NCBI RefSeq assembly: GCF_029960645.1
Contig: NZ_JASBQY010000013.1
Span: 1 to 64,000 of the forward strand
DNA: 64,000 nucleotides
Reading direction: 5' to 3'
Origin: Arthrobacter sp. AL12
GTDB taxonomy: Bacteria > Actinomycetota > Actinomycetes > Actinomycetales > Micrococcaceae
A program made the translations under genes and the position numbers. This document shows, piece after piece, positions 1 to 8,099 of this stretch. A model generated the notes under the pieces. That model was not told the DNA's origin. It did not search any database and was given only the letters and a program-made list of their open reading frames with translations. How positions within the stretch are numbered: the first letter of the stretch is position 1; every line of letters starts with the position of its first letter.

Positions 1-79
1 CGCCACGCACGCCGGAATAGCGGCCACTCGTGGCAAATCGACGCAAGGCGGTGGCACGCCGGGCACCCATCTGACACGA

Positions 80-111
80 ATGGCCGCTAAGCGGGGAGGC
101 TTAGCGGCCAT
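80..111. terminator. strong inverted repeat downstream of ccsB
   Basis: A perfect 13-bp stem (80-92 pairing with 99-111) encloses a GGGGAG loop. The flanks (ctgacacga / gcgtgacag) are also nearly complementary, so the hairpin may extend. It lies 48 bp beyond the ccsB stop codon, where a transcript end is expected. There is no T-run on either side, so it could instead be a REP-like palindrome. The remainder of 1-159 shows no gene. Confidence 0.5.
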
Positions 112-159
112 GCGTGACAGATGCGTGGCGGGCGAACCGCGGAGGGTAAGGGCCGCGGG

Positions 160-1275
160 CTACAGCCCCGAGTAGGAGTGCAGGCCGTTGAAGAACTGGT
201 TCACGATGGTGAAGTTGAAGACCACGCAGAGGTAGCCGACGATCGAGAGCCAGGCCGCGCGGGTTCCGGTCCAGCCGCGGGTGGCGCGGGCGTGCAGGTA
301 GCCGGCGTAGACCACCCAGATCACGAAGGTCCACACTTCCTTGGTGTCCCAGCCCCAGAACCGGCCCCAGGCCTTCTCCGCCCAGATGGCGCCGAACATG
401 AGCGTGAAGGTCCAGCCGACAAATGCGATGGCGTTGATCCGGTACGAGAGGTTCTCCAGGCTCAGCGCGGACGGCACGAGGCGCATGAAGCCCAGCTTGT
501 CGGCACCCCCGGCCGCGATGGTCTTCTGCCGGTGCGTCTGGACCAGCTGCAGCGCGGACATCGCGAAGGTCAGGGTGAACAGCGCCGAGGACAGCACGGC
601 GATCGAGACGTGGATGATCAGCCAGTAGCTCTGCAGCGCGGGAACGAGGTGCCCCACCGGCGTCCAGTACGCCACGGAGGCAGCCACGAGCATGATGATC
701 GCCAGGCCCACCACGAAGGTGCCGAGGAAGCGCAGGTCGCGCCGGACCAGGACCAGCAGGAAGACCGCCACGGCCACGAACGCGCCGGTGGTGAGGAACT
801 CGTACATGTTCCCCCACGGCACCCGGCCCGCGCCGAGGGCCCGGGTGATGACGCCGGCCGCGTGGATGGCGGCACCGAGCACGGTCAGGGCGACGGCGAC
901 CCGGGCGGGGGCGCGGCGCTCGGCGGCGTAGCGCATGGTGCCGTCGGCTGTGTGGCCGATCCCGGCGGCGTTCCCGCCGGAACCGCCGGCCACGGACGAT
1001 GTCGGACGCTCGGCCCGGCCCACAGGCCCGGCCACGTCCCCGTCGGCGCGGTCAACAGTACCGGCGGAGGAGGAGGCCCCGACGCCGGCGGCCACCGGGA
1101 CGCGGGCGGCCGCGGCACCGGCGAGCCCGGCGGCCTTGAGGTCCACCGCGCGCAGCGTTTTGCTGCTCTTGGCCAGGTCCCACGCGAAGGCGATGAACGC
1201 CACCGTGTAGGTGCCTGCGGCGAGGAGCATGAACAACTCGCTGTACTGGCCCATGGTTTCGTTGATGGGGAGCAT
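160..1275 (-). CDS. ccsB: cytochrome c biogenesis protein CcsB (ResC-type heme handling protein)
   Basis: With ResB it forms the System II cytochrome c synthase, which carries heme across the membrane and ligates it to apocytochrome CXXCH motifs. The 371-aa protein has multiple membrane segments and the tryptophan-rich heme-handling signature WGRFWGWDTKEVW near residue 310. An Ala/Gly/Arg-rich linker at about 45-110 is not part of the conserved core. Its ATG shares one base with the resB TAA stop (TAATG at 1273-1277), which implies translational coupling. It is the last gene of the minus-strand operon histidine phosphatase-resA-ccdA-resB-ccsB. Confidence 0.95.
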   Translation of the reverse strand: MLPINETMGQYSELFMLLAAGTYTVAFIAFAWDLAKSSKTLRAVDLKAAGLAGAAAARVPVAAGVGASSSAGTVDRADGDVAGPVGRAERPTSSVAGGSGGNAAGIGHTADGTMRYAAERRAPARVAVALTVLGAAIHAAGVITRALGAGRVPWGNMYEFLTTGAFVAVAVFLLVLVRRDLRFLGTFVVGLAIIMLVAASVAYWTPVGHLVPALQSYWLIIHVSIAVLSSALFTLTFAMSALQLVQTHRQKTIAAGGADKLGFMRLVPSALSLENLSYRINAIAFVGWTFTLMFGAIWAEKAWGRFWGWDTKEVWTFVIWVVYAGYLHARATRGWTGTRAAWLSIVGYLCVVFNFTIVNQFFNGLHSYSGL

Positions 1276-3164
1276 TACTGTTCCTTCTTTGACTCGGAAG
1301 AGCCTGCTGTTGACTGGATGAAGTCTGCTGCGGGGTGGTCCGGGGAGGCCTGCCCGACATCGGCACTGGCACCCGCACTGGCACCGGGCCGTGTGGTGTC
1401 CGCCCGGTTATTATCCGCTCCCCCGCTGGGAGCCGACTGGGAGCCGCCGTCGTCGTCGAGATCCCAGGCCCCGGCGAGCAGCCTGCGGATCGCGGCGGCC
1501 TCCCCGGCCAGCCGGTGGTCCTCGCCGCGGGCCAGGAGACCGTACTCGACCATGGTGCGGCCGTCCGCGTGCGTTCCGGTCCGGACCCAGACGCGGCGGC
1601 GGTTCACGTACAGCGAGGTGACCAGGCCGGCCACCGCCAGCAGCGCGAAGATCAGGGCGTAGAGCTGGCCTGGGTTGTGGTGGATGTCGACGCCGATGTA
1701 GCGCTTCACGCCGCCGAAGCTGATGGTGCCCTTGCCGTCCGGGAGGGTGTAGCTGGTGCCCGGGGAGAGGGTGATGCCGCCGGCGTCGAGGTTGCGGGCG
1801 TTGAGCGGGGTGAGCTTCTTGACGTCGAGCTCGAAGACGTTCTGCGGGGCGCCGTCGTCCAGGCCGAGGTCGCCGTAGTACGAGTTCAGGGTCAGCTGCG
1901 GGTTGAACAGCTCCGGATCGCCGCTGAAGGACACGCCTTCCTCGGTGACGAACGCGGTGGGCAGGAAGAACCCGGCGAAGGCGAGCTGATCCGGTTTGGC
2001 GTCGGGGACCTTGATGACGGCGGAGGAGTAGTAGTTGTCGCCCTGCAGCTTGGCCACGACCGGGCCCTGCATGGCGATGTTGCCGGCGCCGTCGCGGATG
2101 GTGACCACCGGGGCGTAGCCATTGCCGGTGAGGTACATACTGGTGCCGCCGAGGGTGAGCGGGTCGTTGACCTTCAGCACCTCTTTCCGGGCGGGTGCGT
2201 CCGGGGATTCCCGGGTGGTGACGTCGGCCTGGAAGTCGATGGGCTGGCCTATCTTGCCCTGGGACTCCCGGTCGAAGGTGATCTGGAACTTGTCCAGCTG
2301 GACCGAGTACGGCTCCAGCTGGCTGCTCTGGAAATTGCTGCCCGGGGTGAACTGGTCGTAGCCGACGAGCGTGTTCACGAAGGTGTCGCCCTCCACGAGG
2401 ATCCGCTGCCCGCTGTAGCCGAACAGCCCGCCGACCGCGACCGAGACGAGCACACCGATCAGGGCGGTATGGAAGACCAGGTTGCCGACCTCGCGCAGGA
2501 AGCCGCGCTCGGCACCGATCGAGGGCCGGGCGCCGTCGCGGTCGCGGACGTCGACGCGGTAGCCGCGCTTCGTCAGCAGCCCGGCGGCGTCGTCAATGGC
2601 GCGCGACGCCGGGACCCCGGCCCCGGCGGGGAGCACGAGGGTGCCGTATTCGGGCAGCCGGGACAGCCGCGCGGGCGTCCGCGGCGGCTGGGAGCGCATG
2701 GCCTTGTAGTGCGCGATGGCGCGCGGGACCACACAGCCGATCAGCGAGATGAAGAGCAGGATGTAGATCGCCGAGAACCACGCCGAGGAGTACACGTCGT
2801 AGAGCTGGAGCGAGTCGAGGATTTTGCCGTAGTCCGGGTTGTCCTTGATGTACTGCGTGACGATCGAGGGGTTCGCGGGCCGCTGCGGGAACAGCGAACC
2901 GGGAACCGCGCCGACCGCCAGCATCAGCAGCAGGAACAGCGCGGTGCGCATGCTGGTCAGCTGGGTCCAGGCCCAGCGGAGCATGCCCAGCGGCCCGAGC
3001 GTGGGAAGGACAGCTTCAGCCTTGGCGGCGGCCACAGGGCTGCCGCCGGACATGGAGCCGGACTTGGTGCCGGACTTCCCGGCGGACGCGCCGTCGGGTT
3101 GGCTGCCGCCGGACGTGGCGCCGGGGGCCGGGGACTTCTTCTCTTCGTTCACTCGCTCGCTCAT
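1275..3164 (-). CDS. resB: cytochrome c biogenesis protein ResB
   Basis: This is the large partner of CcsB in System II cytochrome c maturation. The frame stays open upstream into ccdA, but the gene starts at the ATG ending at 3164 (MSERVNEEKK), which overlaps the ccdA stop codon in an ATGA. That gives 629 aa. The protein begins with a charged, disordered ~60-residue tail (Ser/Gly/Lys rich). It then has an early membrane segment (ALFLLLMLAVGAVPGSLFPQ), two further N-terminal segments, a long extracytoplasmic domain and a final membrane segment near residue 530, the ResB layout. The cytoplasmic C-terminal tail is variable. Confidence 0.93.
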   Translation of the reverse strand: MSERVNEEKKSPAPGATSGGSQPDGASAGKSGTKSGSMSGGSPVAAAKAEAVLPTLGPLGMLRWAWTQLTSMRTALFLLLMLAVGAVPGSLFPQRPANPSIVTQYIKDNPDYGKILDSLQLYDVYSSAWFSAIYILLFISLIGCVVPRAIAHYKAMRSQPPRTPARLSRLPEYGTLVLPAGAGVPASRAIDDAAGLLTKRGYRVDVRDRDGARPSIGAERGFLREVGNLVFHTALIGVLVSVAVGGLFGYSGQRILVEGDTFVNTLVGYDQFTPGSNFQSSQLEPYSVQLDKFQITFDRESQGKIGQPIDFQADVTTRESPDAPARKEVLKVNDPLTLGGTSMYLTGNGYAPVVTIRDGAGNIAMQGPVVAKLQGDNYYSSAVIKVPDAKPDQLAFAGFFLPTAFVTEEGVSFSGDPELFNPQLTLNSYYGDLGLDDGAPQNVFELDVKKLTPLNARNLDAGGITLSPGTSYTLPDGKGTISFGGVKRYIGVDIHHNPGQLYALIFALLAVAGLVTSLYVNRRRVWVRTGTHADGRTMVEYGLLARGEDHRLAGEAAAIRRLLAGAWDLDDDGGSQSAPSGGADNNRADTTRPGASAGASADVGQASPDHPAADFIQSTAGSSESKKEQ

Positions 3165-3919
3165 CAGATCGGCAATTTCACATCGGTTTGGAACCAGTAC
3201 TGCAATTCGGAAACCCAGGTTCCCCAGACGCCGCTGGCCATCAGCAGGCCCAGCCCCACCAGGATGCCGCCGCCGATGCGCTGGATGGCGAGCCGGTGCT
3301 TGCGGAAGAAGGACATCACGCCGATCCCGCGGCGCACGGCCAGGGCGATCAGCAGGAACGGGATGCCCAGGCCCAGGCTGTAGACGAAGGCCAGGAACGC
3401 GCCTTTCGCGGCCGAGGACCCGCCGGAGAGGCTCAGCAGCTGGACGGCGGAGTAGGTCGGGCCGATGCAGGGCGCCCAGCCGAGGCCGAAGGTGATGCCC
3501 AGCAGCGGCGCGCCCCACAGCCCGGCTGGCGGCTTCGACTGGATCTTGGCGTCACGCTGGAGCCAGCCGAAGCCGCCCATGAACACCACGCCCATGACGA
3601 TCACGAGGAGGCCCAGGACCTGGGTGATCCAGGCATTCTGCGAGCCGGTGATCAGCGTCCCCAGCTGCCCGAAAGCCCCGCCGAGCAGCACAAAAATCAC
3701 CGAGAAGCCCAGGACAAAAAGCCCGATGCCGGCCAGCATGCGGCCGCGCTTCTGCTTCTGGAGGTCGACGCCGGTCAGTCCCGTGACGTAGCCCAGGTAC
3801 CCCGGCACGAGGGGCAGCACGCAGGGCGAGAGGAAAGAGACGAAGCCGGCGAGCAGTGCCACGGGGATGGCCAGCAGCAGCGATCCGCTCAGGATGGCTT
3901 CGGCGAAGGGGCTGTTCAC
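3164..3919 (-). CDS. ccdA: cytochrome c biogenesis / thiol transporter CcdA
   Basis: CcdA passes reducing electrons from cytoplasmic thioredoxin across the membrane to ResA, keeping apocytochrome c cysteines reduced for heme attachment. The 251-aa protein has about six membrane helices. The two redox cysteines are visible in the expected contexts: FLSPCVLPLVPGYLGY in helix 1 and GWAPCIGPTYSAV in helix 4. It lies between resA and resB and overlaps resB by 4 bp (ATGA). The gap to resA is only 16 bp, so all these genes are probably one transcript. Confidence 0.95.
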   Translation of the reverse strand: MNSPFAEAILSGSLLLAIPVALLAGFVSFLSPCVLPLVPGYLGYVTGLTGVDLQKQKRGRMLAGIGLFVLGFSVIFVLLGGAFGQLGTLITGSQNAWITQVLGLLVIVMGVVFMGGFGWLQRDAKIQSKPPAGLWGAPLLGITFGLGWAPCIGPTYSAVQLLSLSGGSSAAKGAFLAFVYSLGLGIPFLLIALAVRRGIGVMSFFRKHRLAIQRIGGGILVGLGLLMASGVWGTWVSELQYWFQTDVKLPI

Positions 3920-3935
3920 GGTGGCTGTCCGTCCG

Positions 3936-4556
3936 CTACTCGGCCACGGCAGCGGCGATGAGGGACTTCAGGGTCCCACTTTGGATCTCGCCGAGGACAC
4001 GGGAGGCCACGCGTCCCTGCTTGTCGAGCACCAGCGTGGTGGGCACGGCCCCCGGCGGAACCAGCCCGGACACGGCCAGCAGCACAGCGCCGTCCTTGTC
4101 GTTGAAGCTCGGGTAGGTCAGGTTGAAGCTCTTCTCGAACGCTTCCGCCGTGGCCTTCTCGTCGCGGAGGTTGACCCCGAAGAACTGCACACCCTGGGTC
4201 TTGAACTCCTGGTGCAGGGCCTCCAGCTCGGGCGCCTCCACCCGGCAGGGCGCGCAGGCCGCGAACCAGAAGTTGAGCACGGTCACCTTGCCCTGGAAGG
4301 CCTCGGGTGTCACCGCGGTGCCGTCAAACAGCGTGCCCTCGATAGGGATGGCGCTCTTACGGTCCGCGGCGGCGAACTCGGTCACCGAACCGTCCCCGGC
4401 CACGTAGTTCTTGTTGTCGCCGGCCTTGGCCTGCTGCGCCAGCGCGTCCTCCTGGGCGCAGCCGGAGAGTCCCAGCACGACGGCGAGCGCCGCACCGCCC
4501 GCCGTCAGGACGCTGCGGCGGGACACCGGGAATGCGTTGCCGTGGTTTGCGGTCAT
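3936..4556 (-). CDS. resA: TlpA/ResA-like thiol-disulfide oxidoreductase, lipoprotein
   Basis: This extracytoplasmic thioredoxin-fold protein reduces apocytochrome c and receives electrons from CcdA. I start it at the ATG ending at 4556 (MTANHGNAF), two bases after the upstream gene's TGA. An upstream in-frame extension would overlap that gene. The 206-aa product carries a twin-arginine-type lipoprotein signal: SRRS, a hydrophobic stretch, then the lipobox LSGC. The thioredoxin motif is CAPC within FAACAPCRVEAPELEAL. The Tat-like arginine pair suggests export in folded form. Membership of the family is clear; the name resA rests on operon context. Confidence 0.92.
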   Translation of the reverse strand: MTANHGNAFPVSRRSVLTAGGAALAVVLGLSGCAQEDALAQQAKAGDNKNYVAGDGSVTEFAAADRKSAIPIEGTLFDGTAVTPEAFQGKVTVLNFWFAACAPCRVEAPELEALHQEFKTQGVQFFGVNLRDEKATAEAFEKSFNLTYPSFNDKDGAVLLAVSGLVPPGAVPTTLVLDKQGRVASRVLGEIQSGTLKSLIAAAVAE

Positions 4557-4558
4557 GC

Positions 4559-5224
4559 TCAGGCTCCGGGGGTGCTGGAGGCACCGGGGAGAAGGGCGGC
4601 AGCAGGCTCGCTGTACTCGACGCGCAGGAGGTTCCCGGCGTCGTCGAACACCAGCGAAGTGACCGAGGTGAGGGTGCATTCGCGTTGGCGCGGATCATGC
4701 CACAGCGGCCGGCCCTCGGCGCTGAGCCGGGTGGCCCAGATGGGCAGCTGGTGGCTGACGAGGATGGCCTCGGCGCCGTCGCCGCCGAGCTCGATGGCGC
4801 GCAGCCGGGCGTCCTGCACCGCGGCGATGACCCGGGCGGCCTGGTCCTTGTAGGGCTCGCCCCAGGAGGGCCGGAACGGGTTGCGCAGCATGGGCCAGTG
4901 CTTGGGCCTGAGGATCTCGCCCTTGTTGACGTGGAGGCCCTCGAAGTAGTTGGCCGCCTCGATGATCCGGTCCTCGCTGGTGATCCCGAGGCTGAGCGCC
5001 TCGGCGATGGGCTGCGCCGTTTCCTGCGCTCGGGTCAGCGGCGAGGCGGCGAGGTGGACGATGTTGGCCCCCTGAGCGGCCCGCGCGCTGAAGTGCTCCG
5101 CAAGCACCCGGGCCATCTCCTGGCCGAGTTCGGAGAGATGGAACTCGGGCAGCCTGCCGTACAGGACGCCGTCGGGATTGTAGACCTCGCCGTGGCGGAG
5201 CAAATGAACAGTGGCTTGGGGCAT
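4559..5224 (-). CDS. histidine phosphatase family protein (phosphoglycerate mutase-like)
   Basis: Member of the branch-1 histidine phosphatase superfamily. The catalytic histidine lies in LLRHGE close to the N terminus, and a second conserved histidine is in LVSHQLPIW. The start is taken at ATG 5224 (MPQATVHLLRHGE). An in-frame TTG ten codons earlier is less likely. The substrate is unknown. The position directly before resA-ccdA-resB-ccsB resembles M. tuberculosis Rv0525, upstream of Rv0526-Rv0529, so the linkage is old although no role in cytochrome maturation has been shown that I know of. Confidence 0.88.
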   Translation of the reverse strand: MPQATVHLLRHGEVYNPDGVLYGRLPEFHLSELGQEMARVLAEHFSARAAQGANIVHLAASPLTRAQETAQPIAEALSLGITSEDRIIEAANYFEGLHVNKGEILRPKHWPMLRNPFRPSWGEPYKDQAARVIAAVQDARLRAIELGGDGAEAILVSHQLPIWATRLSAEGRPLWHDPRQRECTLTSVTSLVFDDAGNLLRVEYSEPAAALLPGASSTPGA

Positions 5225-5253
5225 GTGTACCAGTTTCTCAAAGGGCAGGGGCA

Positions 5254-5397
5254 ATGACGAAATCTTCTACACGAAGTAGAACTGAAGAGTTTGAAGAAAT
5301 GTTCCCCGGAGTTGGAATAAAAGATGCAAATGCATGTTTATACTGGGTGAAGCAGTTAGTTGAGACTTCAACAAATGATGCTTCAACTGACGATTAG
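5254..5397 (+). CDS. possible low-GC small ORF upstream of yceI
   Basis: ATG at 5254 after AAGGGCAGGGGCA, a usable ribosome-binding site, opens a 47-codon frame ending at TAG 5395-5397. The peptide begins MTKSSTRSRTEEFEEMFPG and ends NDASTDD. Codon choice is A/T-ending and very unlike every neighbouring gene. The same bases also look like a promoter/operator region, so this may be chance. No family is recognised. Confidence 0.22.
   Translation: MTKSSTRSRTEEFEEMFPGVGIKDANACLYWVKQLVETSTNDASTDD
5291..5393. promoter_or_regulatory. AT-rich promoter/operator region of yceI
   Basis: This segment is markedly AT-rich. It has a perfect inverted repeat ATGCA-AA-TGCAT (5324-5335), a TATACT -10-like box (5339-5344), a second inverted repeat GTTGA-GACT-TCAAC (5359-5372), and further TTGAA/TTCAA half-sites (5291, 5381). 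Spaced TTGAA/TTCAA half-sites are typical of MarR-family operators, but no marR gene is in the window. Confidence 0.5.
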
Positions 5398-5435
5398 ACC
5401 ACCCGCACGACCCACCCGACTCAAGGAGCAACACC

Positions 5436-5984
5436 ATGGCACTTCCCGCTAACGTCACCACCGGCACCTGGACCCTCGACAACTCGCACAGCGAGATCGC
5501 CTTCACCGTCCGCCATGCTGGCATCAGCAAGGTCCGCGGTCAGTTCAAGGACGCCGAGGCTAGCCTGGACCTCGCCGAGAACGTGGCCGACTCCAAGGTC
5601 AGCGCCACGATCCAGACCGCGAGCTTCGATTCCGGCGACGCCAACCGCGACGGCCACGTCCGCGGCGAGGACTTCTTCGACGTCGAGAAGTTCCCGGAAA
5701 TCTCCTTCGTCTCCCACAGCATCGTCCCCAAGGGCGACAGCTACGAGCTCCAGGGCGAGCTGACCATCAAGGGTGTTACCCGCCAGGTGGCCCTCGAGAC
5801 CGAGTTCAACGGCGTTGCCGTGGACCCGTTCGGCATGACCCGCGCCGGCCTGTCCGCCGAGACCACGATCAGCCGCAAGGACTTCGGCCTGACCTGGAAC
5901 GCCGTCCTCGAAGCAGGCGGCGTGCTCGTCAGCGACAAGGTTGCCGTCAACCTCGAGCTGGCCTTCATCGCTCCCGCAGCCTAG
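5436..5984 (+). CDS. YceI family protein (lipocalin-like polyisoprenoid-binding fold)
   Basis: YceI proteins form a beta-barrel that binds an isoprenoid-type lipid; their physiological role in actinobacteria is unsettled. The 182-aa sequence shows the family pattern: TWTLDNSHSEIAFTVRHAG at the N terminus, then GHVRGEDFFDVEKFPEI and the ELTIKGVTRQV strand. There is no signal peptide, so the protein should be cytoplasmic. AAGGAG at 5424-5429 fixes the ATG at 5436. The gene stands alone between an AT-rich operator-like leader and a strong terminator hairpin. Confidence 0.93.
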   Translation: MALPANVTTGTWTLDNSHSEIAFTVRHAGISKVRGQFKDAEASLDLAENVADSKVSATIQTASFDSGDANRDGHVRGEDFFDVEKFPEISFVSHSIVPKGDSYELQGELTIKGVTRQVALETEFNGVAVDPFGMTRAGLSAETTISRKDFGLTWNAVLEAGGVLVSDKVAVNLELAFIAPAA

Positions 5985-6046
5985 TCACCCAACGCTTGAC
6001 CGGCCGGCCCCAGGGGCTGGCCGGACCCGCGGTCTCGAGCCGCCGG

Positions 6047-6079
6047 CACCCCGCTCCGTCCGTGTGACGGAGCGGGGTG
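6047..6079 (+). terminator. rho-independent-like terminator after yceI
   Basis: A perfect 14-bp GC-rich stem (6047-6060 with 6066-6079) encloses a CGTGT loop, 62 bp after the yceI stop. It is followed by a mixed TGTACTTAATCC rather than a pure T-run. The rest of 5985-6306 is GC-rich and I see no gene in it. Confidence 0.7.
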
Positions 6080-6306
6080 CTGTACTTAATCCGGGGGTTT
6101 TCCGGGGAGCGCGGCGGCGGCGGGGCGGACCCGGGAGTCGGCGCCGGGGAACGACGGCGTCGTAGCTGCGGCGTCGGGGCGGCGGCGCCCCGGAAATGCA
6201 AGTCCCGCGGAGCGCGGACTGCCCGCGGCTGAGGGCGCCCCGACATGCCCCGCAACATGCCGAAGTTCCCTCCAGACCGGCGTACCCGCGGTCTAAAGTG
6301 GGAGCC

Positions 6307-6918
6307 ATGAGCAACCCCCGTGAGGTACCTCAGCCGCAGCATCCTGGCGACCCGACGCCGGGAAAGCCGGCACCAGGCCAGGAGTCCTCGAACCGGCCGC
6401 GGGGCCAGCCTGCGGGCAAGACGATTGGCGGATTCCGCTTTGAGATGCCGACGGACCGGCCCCGAAATTTCAATGACGTGATGCCCCACGGCGGATTCTC
6501 CGGCATGTTCACGGTCAGCTGGCTGCCAATCGAGCTCAAAATCGCCTACTGGATCTGGCTCGTCAGCGGACTGCTGGGCCTGCTGGGCGGCGTCGTCGGC
6601 CTCTTCAAGGCGTTCGTGCTCCTCGCAGTCGTTCCGGGCCTGGGCTTCCTGGTGCTCCTGCTGGTGCTGGTGGCACTGGCCCTTTCGGGGGCACAGGTCA
6701 TCCTGGCGATGAAGATGAAGGAGGGCCGCGAGTGGGCCCGCTTCGCGCTCACGATTGTCGCCGGCATTTCCCTGATTCTTGCGGTCCTCAACACCAGCGC
6801 GGCGGACGGCCGTGGAGCAGGCAGTTGGCCGAGCTTCACCATCAGTCTGGTGGCCACCGTGCTGATGTGGCTGCCCAACTCCCAGGCGTGGTTCTCCTCG
6901 CTGCGGGGCCGGGCCTGA
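6307..6918 (+). CDS. small four-helix membrane protein, function unknown
   Basis: Start chosen at ATG 6307 (MSNPREVPQP), preceded by GGGAG and by a TAAAGT -10-like box 7 nt upstream, so the message may be leaderless. An in-frame extension upstream has no translation signal. The 203-aa product has a hydrophilic Pro/Gly/Arg-rich N terminus (about 80 residues) and then four hydrophobic segments. The loop MKMKEGREWARFAL before helix 3 matches VRKGKNWARILG in the next gene. The two are tandem paralogues of an unnamed actinobacterial membrane family, and no function can be assigned. Confidence 0.75.
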   Translation: MSNPREVPQPQHPGDPTPGKPAPGQESSNRPRGQPAGKTIGGFRFEMPTDRPRNFNDVMPHGGFSGMFTVSWLPIELKIAYWIWLVSGLLGLLGGVVGLFKAFVLLAVVPGLGFLVLLLVLVALALSGAQVILAMKMKEGREWARFALTIVAGISLILAVLNTSAADGRGAGSWPSFTISLVATVLMWLPNSQAWFSSLRGRA

Positions 6919-7153
6919 CCTGCGCCCTACCTGCGCCTGATCCGGACCTGACCTGCGCCTTAGCAGGTTCCGGGCAATCTAGGCTGCCCGGGGAACCGGC
7001 CCCCTGATCGGCGCCGGGGCCCCGGTGAGAATACCTCTCCGGAATGATCCGCGCGGGCGACCGCCCGCGGTACGGTGTACGTAAACCATGCTGGGGGCAG
7101 GGCAGGAAGCTGTTTCCGGTATCCGAATCAGACCGCCACGCAAAGGAACGCCC

Positions 7154-8029
7154 ATGAGCATCCCCCCAGTCCCGCCGTCGAACCCGGACTCCCCCGAGCC
7201 GGGCGAAAAGCCGCCGTCGAACCCGCAGTACGGCCAGAACGCACCCTCCGCGCCGCAGTACGGCGAGCAGCCGCCGTCGAACCCGCAGTACGGCCAGAAC
7301 GCACCCTCCGCGCCGCAGTACGGCGAGCAGCCGCCGTCGAACCCGCAGTACGGCCAGAACGCACCTTCCGCGCCGCAGTACGGCCAGGCCCCGTCCGCGC
7401 CGCCGTACGGACAGCAGGCTCCGCAGTACGGCCAGAACGCCCCGCAGCTTCCCCAGTACGGCCAGAACCCGCCGCAGTACAACAAGCAGGCTCCCCAGTA
7501 CGGCCAGCCCGGGTACGGCCAGTCCCCCTACGCCCAGTTCCCGTCCGAGCAGCCGCAGGCCATGGCGGGCACGGCTGGCACGCCCAAGCTCGTCAACACG
7601 GCCTTCTGGCTCATCGTCGCTGCCGGCGCGGTATGGGTTTTGTCGCTCCTGATGGCGATCGGCATGATCGACTCCCCCGCGATGCGGGCCCAGTTCGAGG
7701 AGCAGATGGCCGGGAGCGGCGCTGAGATCAGGTACGAAGACGTCAAAGGATTCCTGGTCGGCAGCATCGTGGTCTTCGCCGTGATCGGCGCCGGGCTCTA
7801 CGCGCTCGTGGCCTTGAACGTGCGCAAAGGCAAGAACTGGGCGCGGATCCTCGGGACGGTCTTCGCCGCCCTGTCCCTCCTCAGCATCGCTCCGCTGAGC
7901 CTCGGCACGCTGGCCGTCCTGCTCGGCATCGCAGGCATTGTCATGCTGTACCTGCCGGCCACGTCGCCGTACTTCGCCAAGCGGCAGCCGTTCGCCAACC
8001 CGTACGGGCAGCCGGGCGGACCGTACTAA
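7154..8029 (+). CDS. membrane protein with Pro/Gln/Tyr-rich tandem repeats
   Basis: Starts at ATG 7154 (MSIPPVPPSN) after AAAGGAACG. The 291-aa protein has a long disordered N-terminal half built from PPSNPQYGQ / APSAPQYGE repeats. The first three copies are exact 20-residue units encoded by 60-bp DNA repeats, followed by shorter QYGQ-type units. Four membrane helices follow. The conserved loop KGKNWARILG links it to the preceding gene. QYG-rich cytoplasmic tails on small membrane proteins are common in actinobacteria and may mediate condensate-like or cell-envelope interactions; this is inference. Confidence 0.75.
   Translation: MSIPPVPPSNPDSPEPGEKPPSNPQYGQNAPSAPQYGEQPPSNPQYGQNAPSAPQYGEQPPSNPQYGQNAPSAPQYGQAPSAPPYGQQAPQYGQNAPQLPQYGQNPPQYNKQAPQYGQPGYGQSPYAQFPSEQPQAMAGTAGTPKLVNTAFWLIVAAGAVWVLSLLMAIGMIDSPAMRAQFEEQMAGSGAEIRYEDVKGFLVGSIVVFAVIGAGLYALVALNVRKGKNWARILGTVFAALSLLSIAPLSLGTLAVLLGIAGIVMLYLPATSPYFAKRQPFANPYGQPGGPY
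7211..7390 (+). repeat. three 60-bp coding tandem repeats
   Basis: Units begin at 7211, 7271 and 7331. Units 1 and 2 are identical over 60 bp, and unit 3 differs by one base before diverging in its last third. They encode PPSNPQYGQ-NAPSAPQYGE. Near-identity at synonymous positions implies recent expansion, so copy number may vary between strains. Confidence 0.9.
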
Positions 8030-8056
8030 GCCGCAGGCACCAGCGCAGCGGGCGCG

Positions 8057-8099
8057 GGAGCCGGAGTGGCCGACTGACTAGTCGGCATCCTCCGGCTCC
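8057..8099. terminator. bidirectional terminator between convergent genes
   Basis: Nested hairpins: an outer perfect 10-bp stem (8057-8066 with 8090-8099) and an inner 6-bp stem (8070-8075 with 8080-8085, GACT loop). They sit in the 48-bp gap between the convergent membrane-protein gene and rex, and overlap the rex stop codon. Confidence 0.65.

Noticed and set aside
1335..3383. A 682-codon plus-strand frame opposite resB
   Set aside because: Antisense shadow of resB/ccdA. Composition is typical of reversed high-GC codons and there is no ribosome-binding site.
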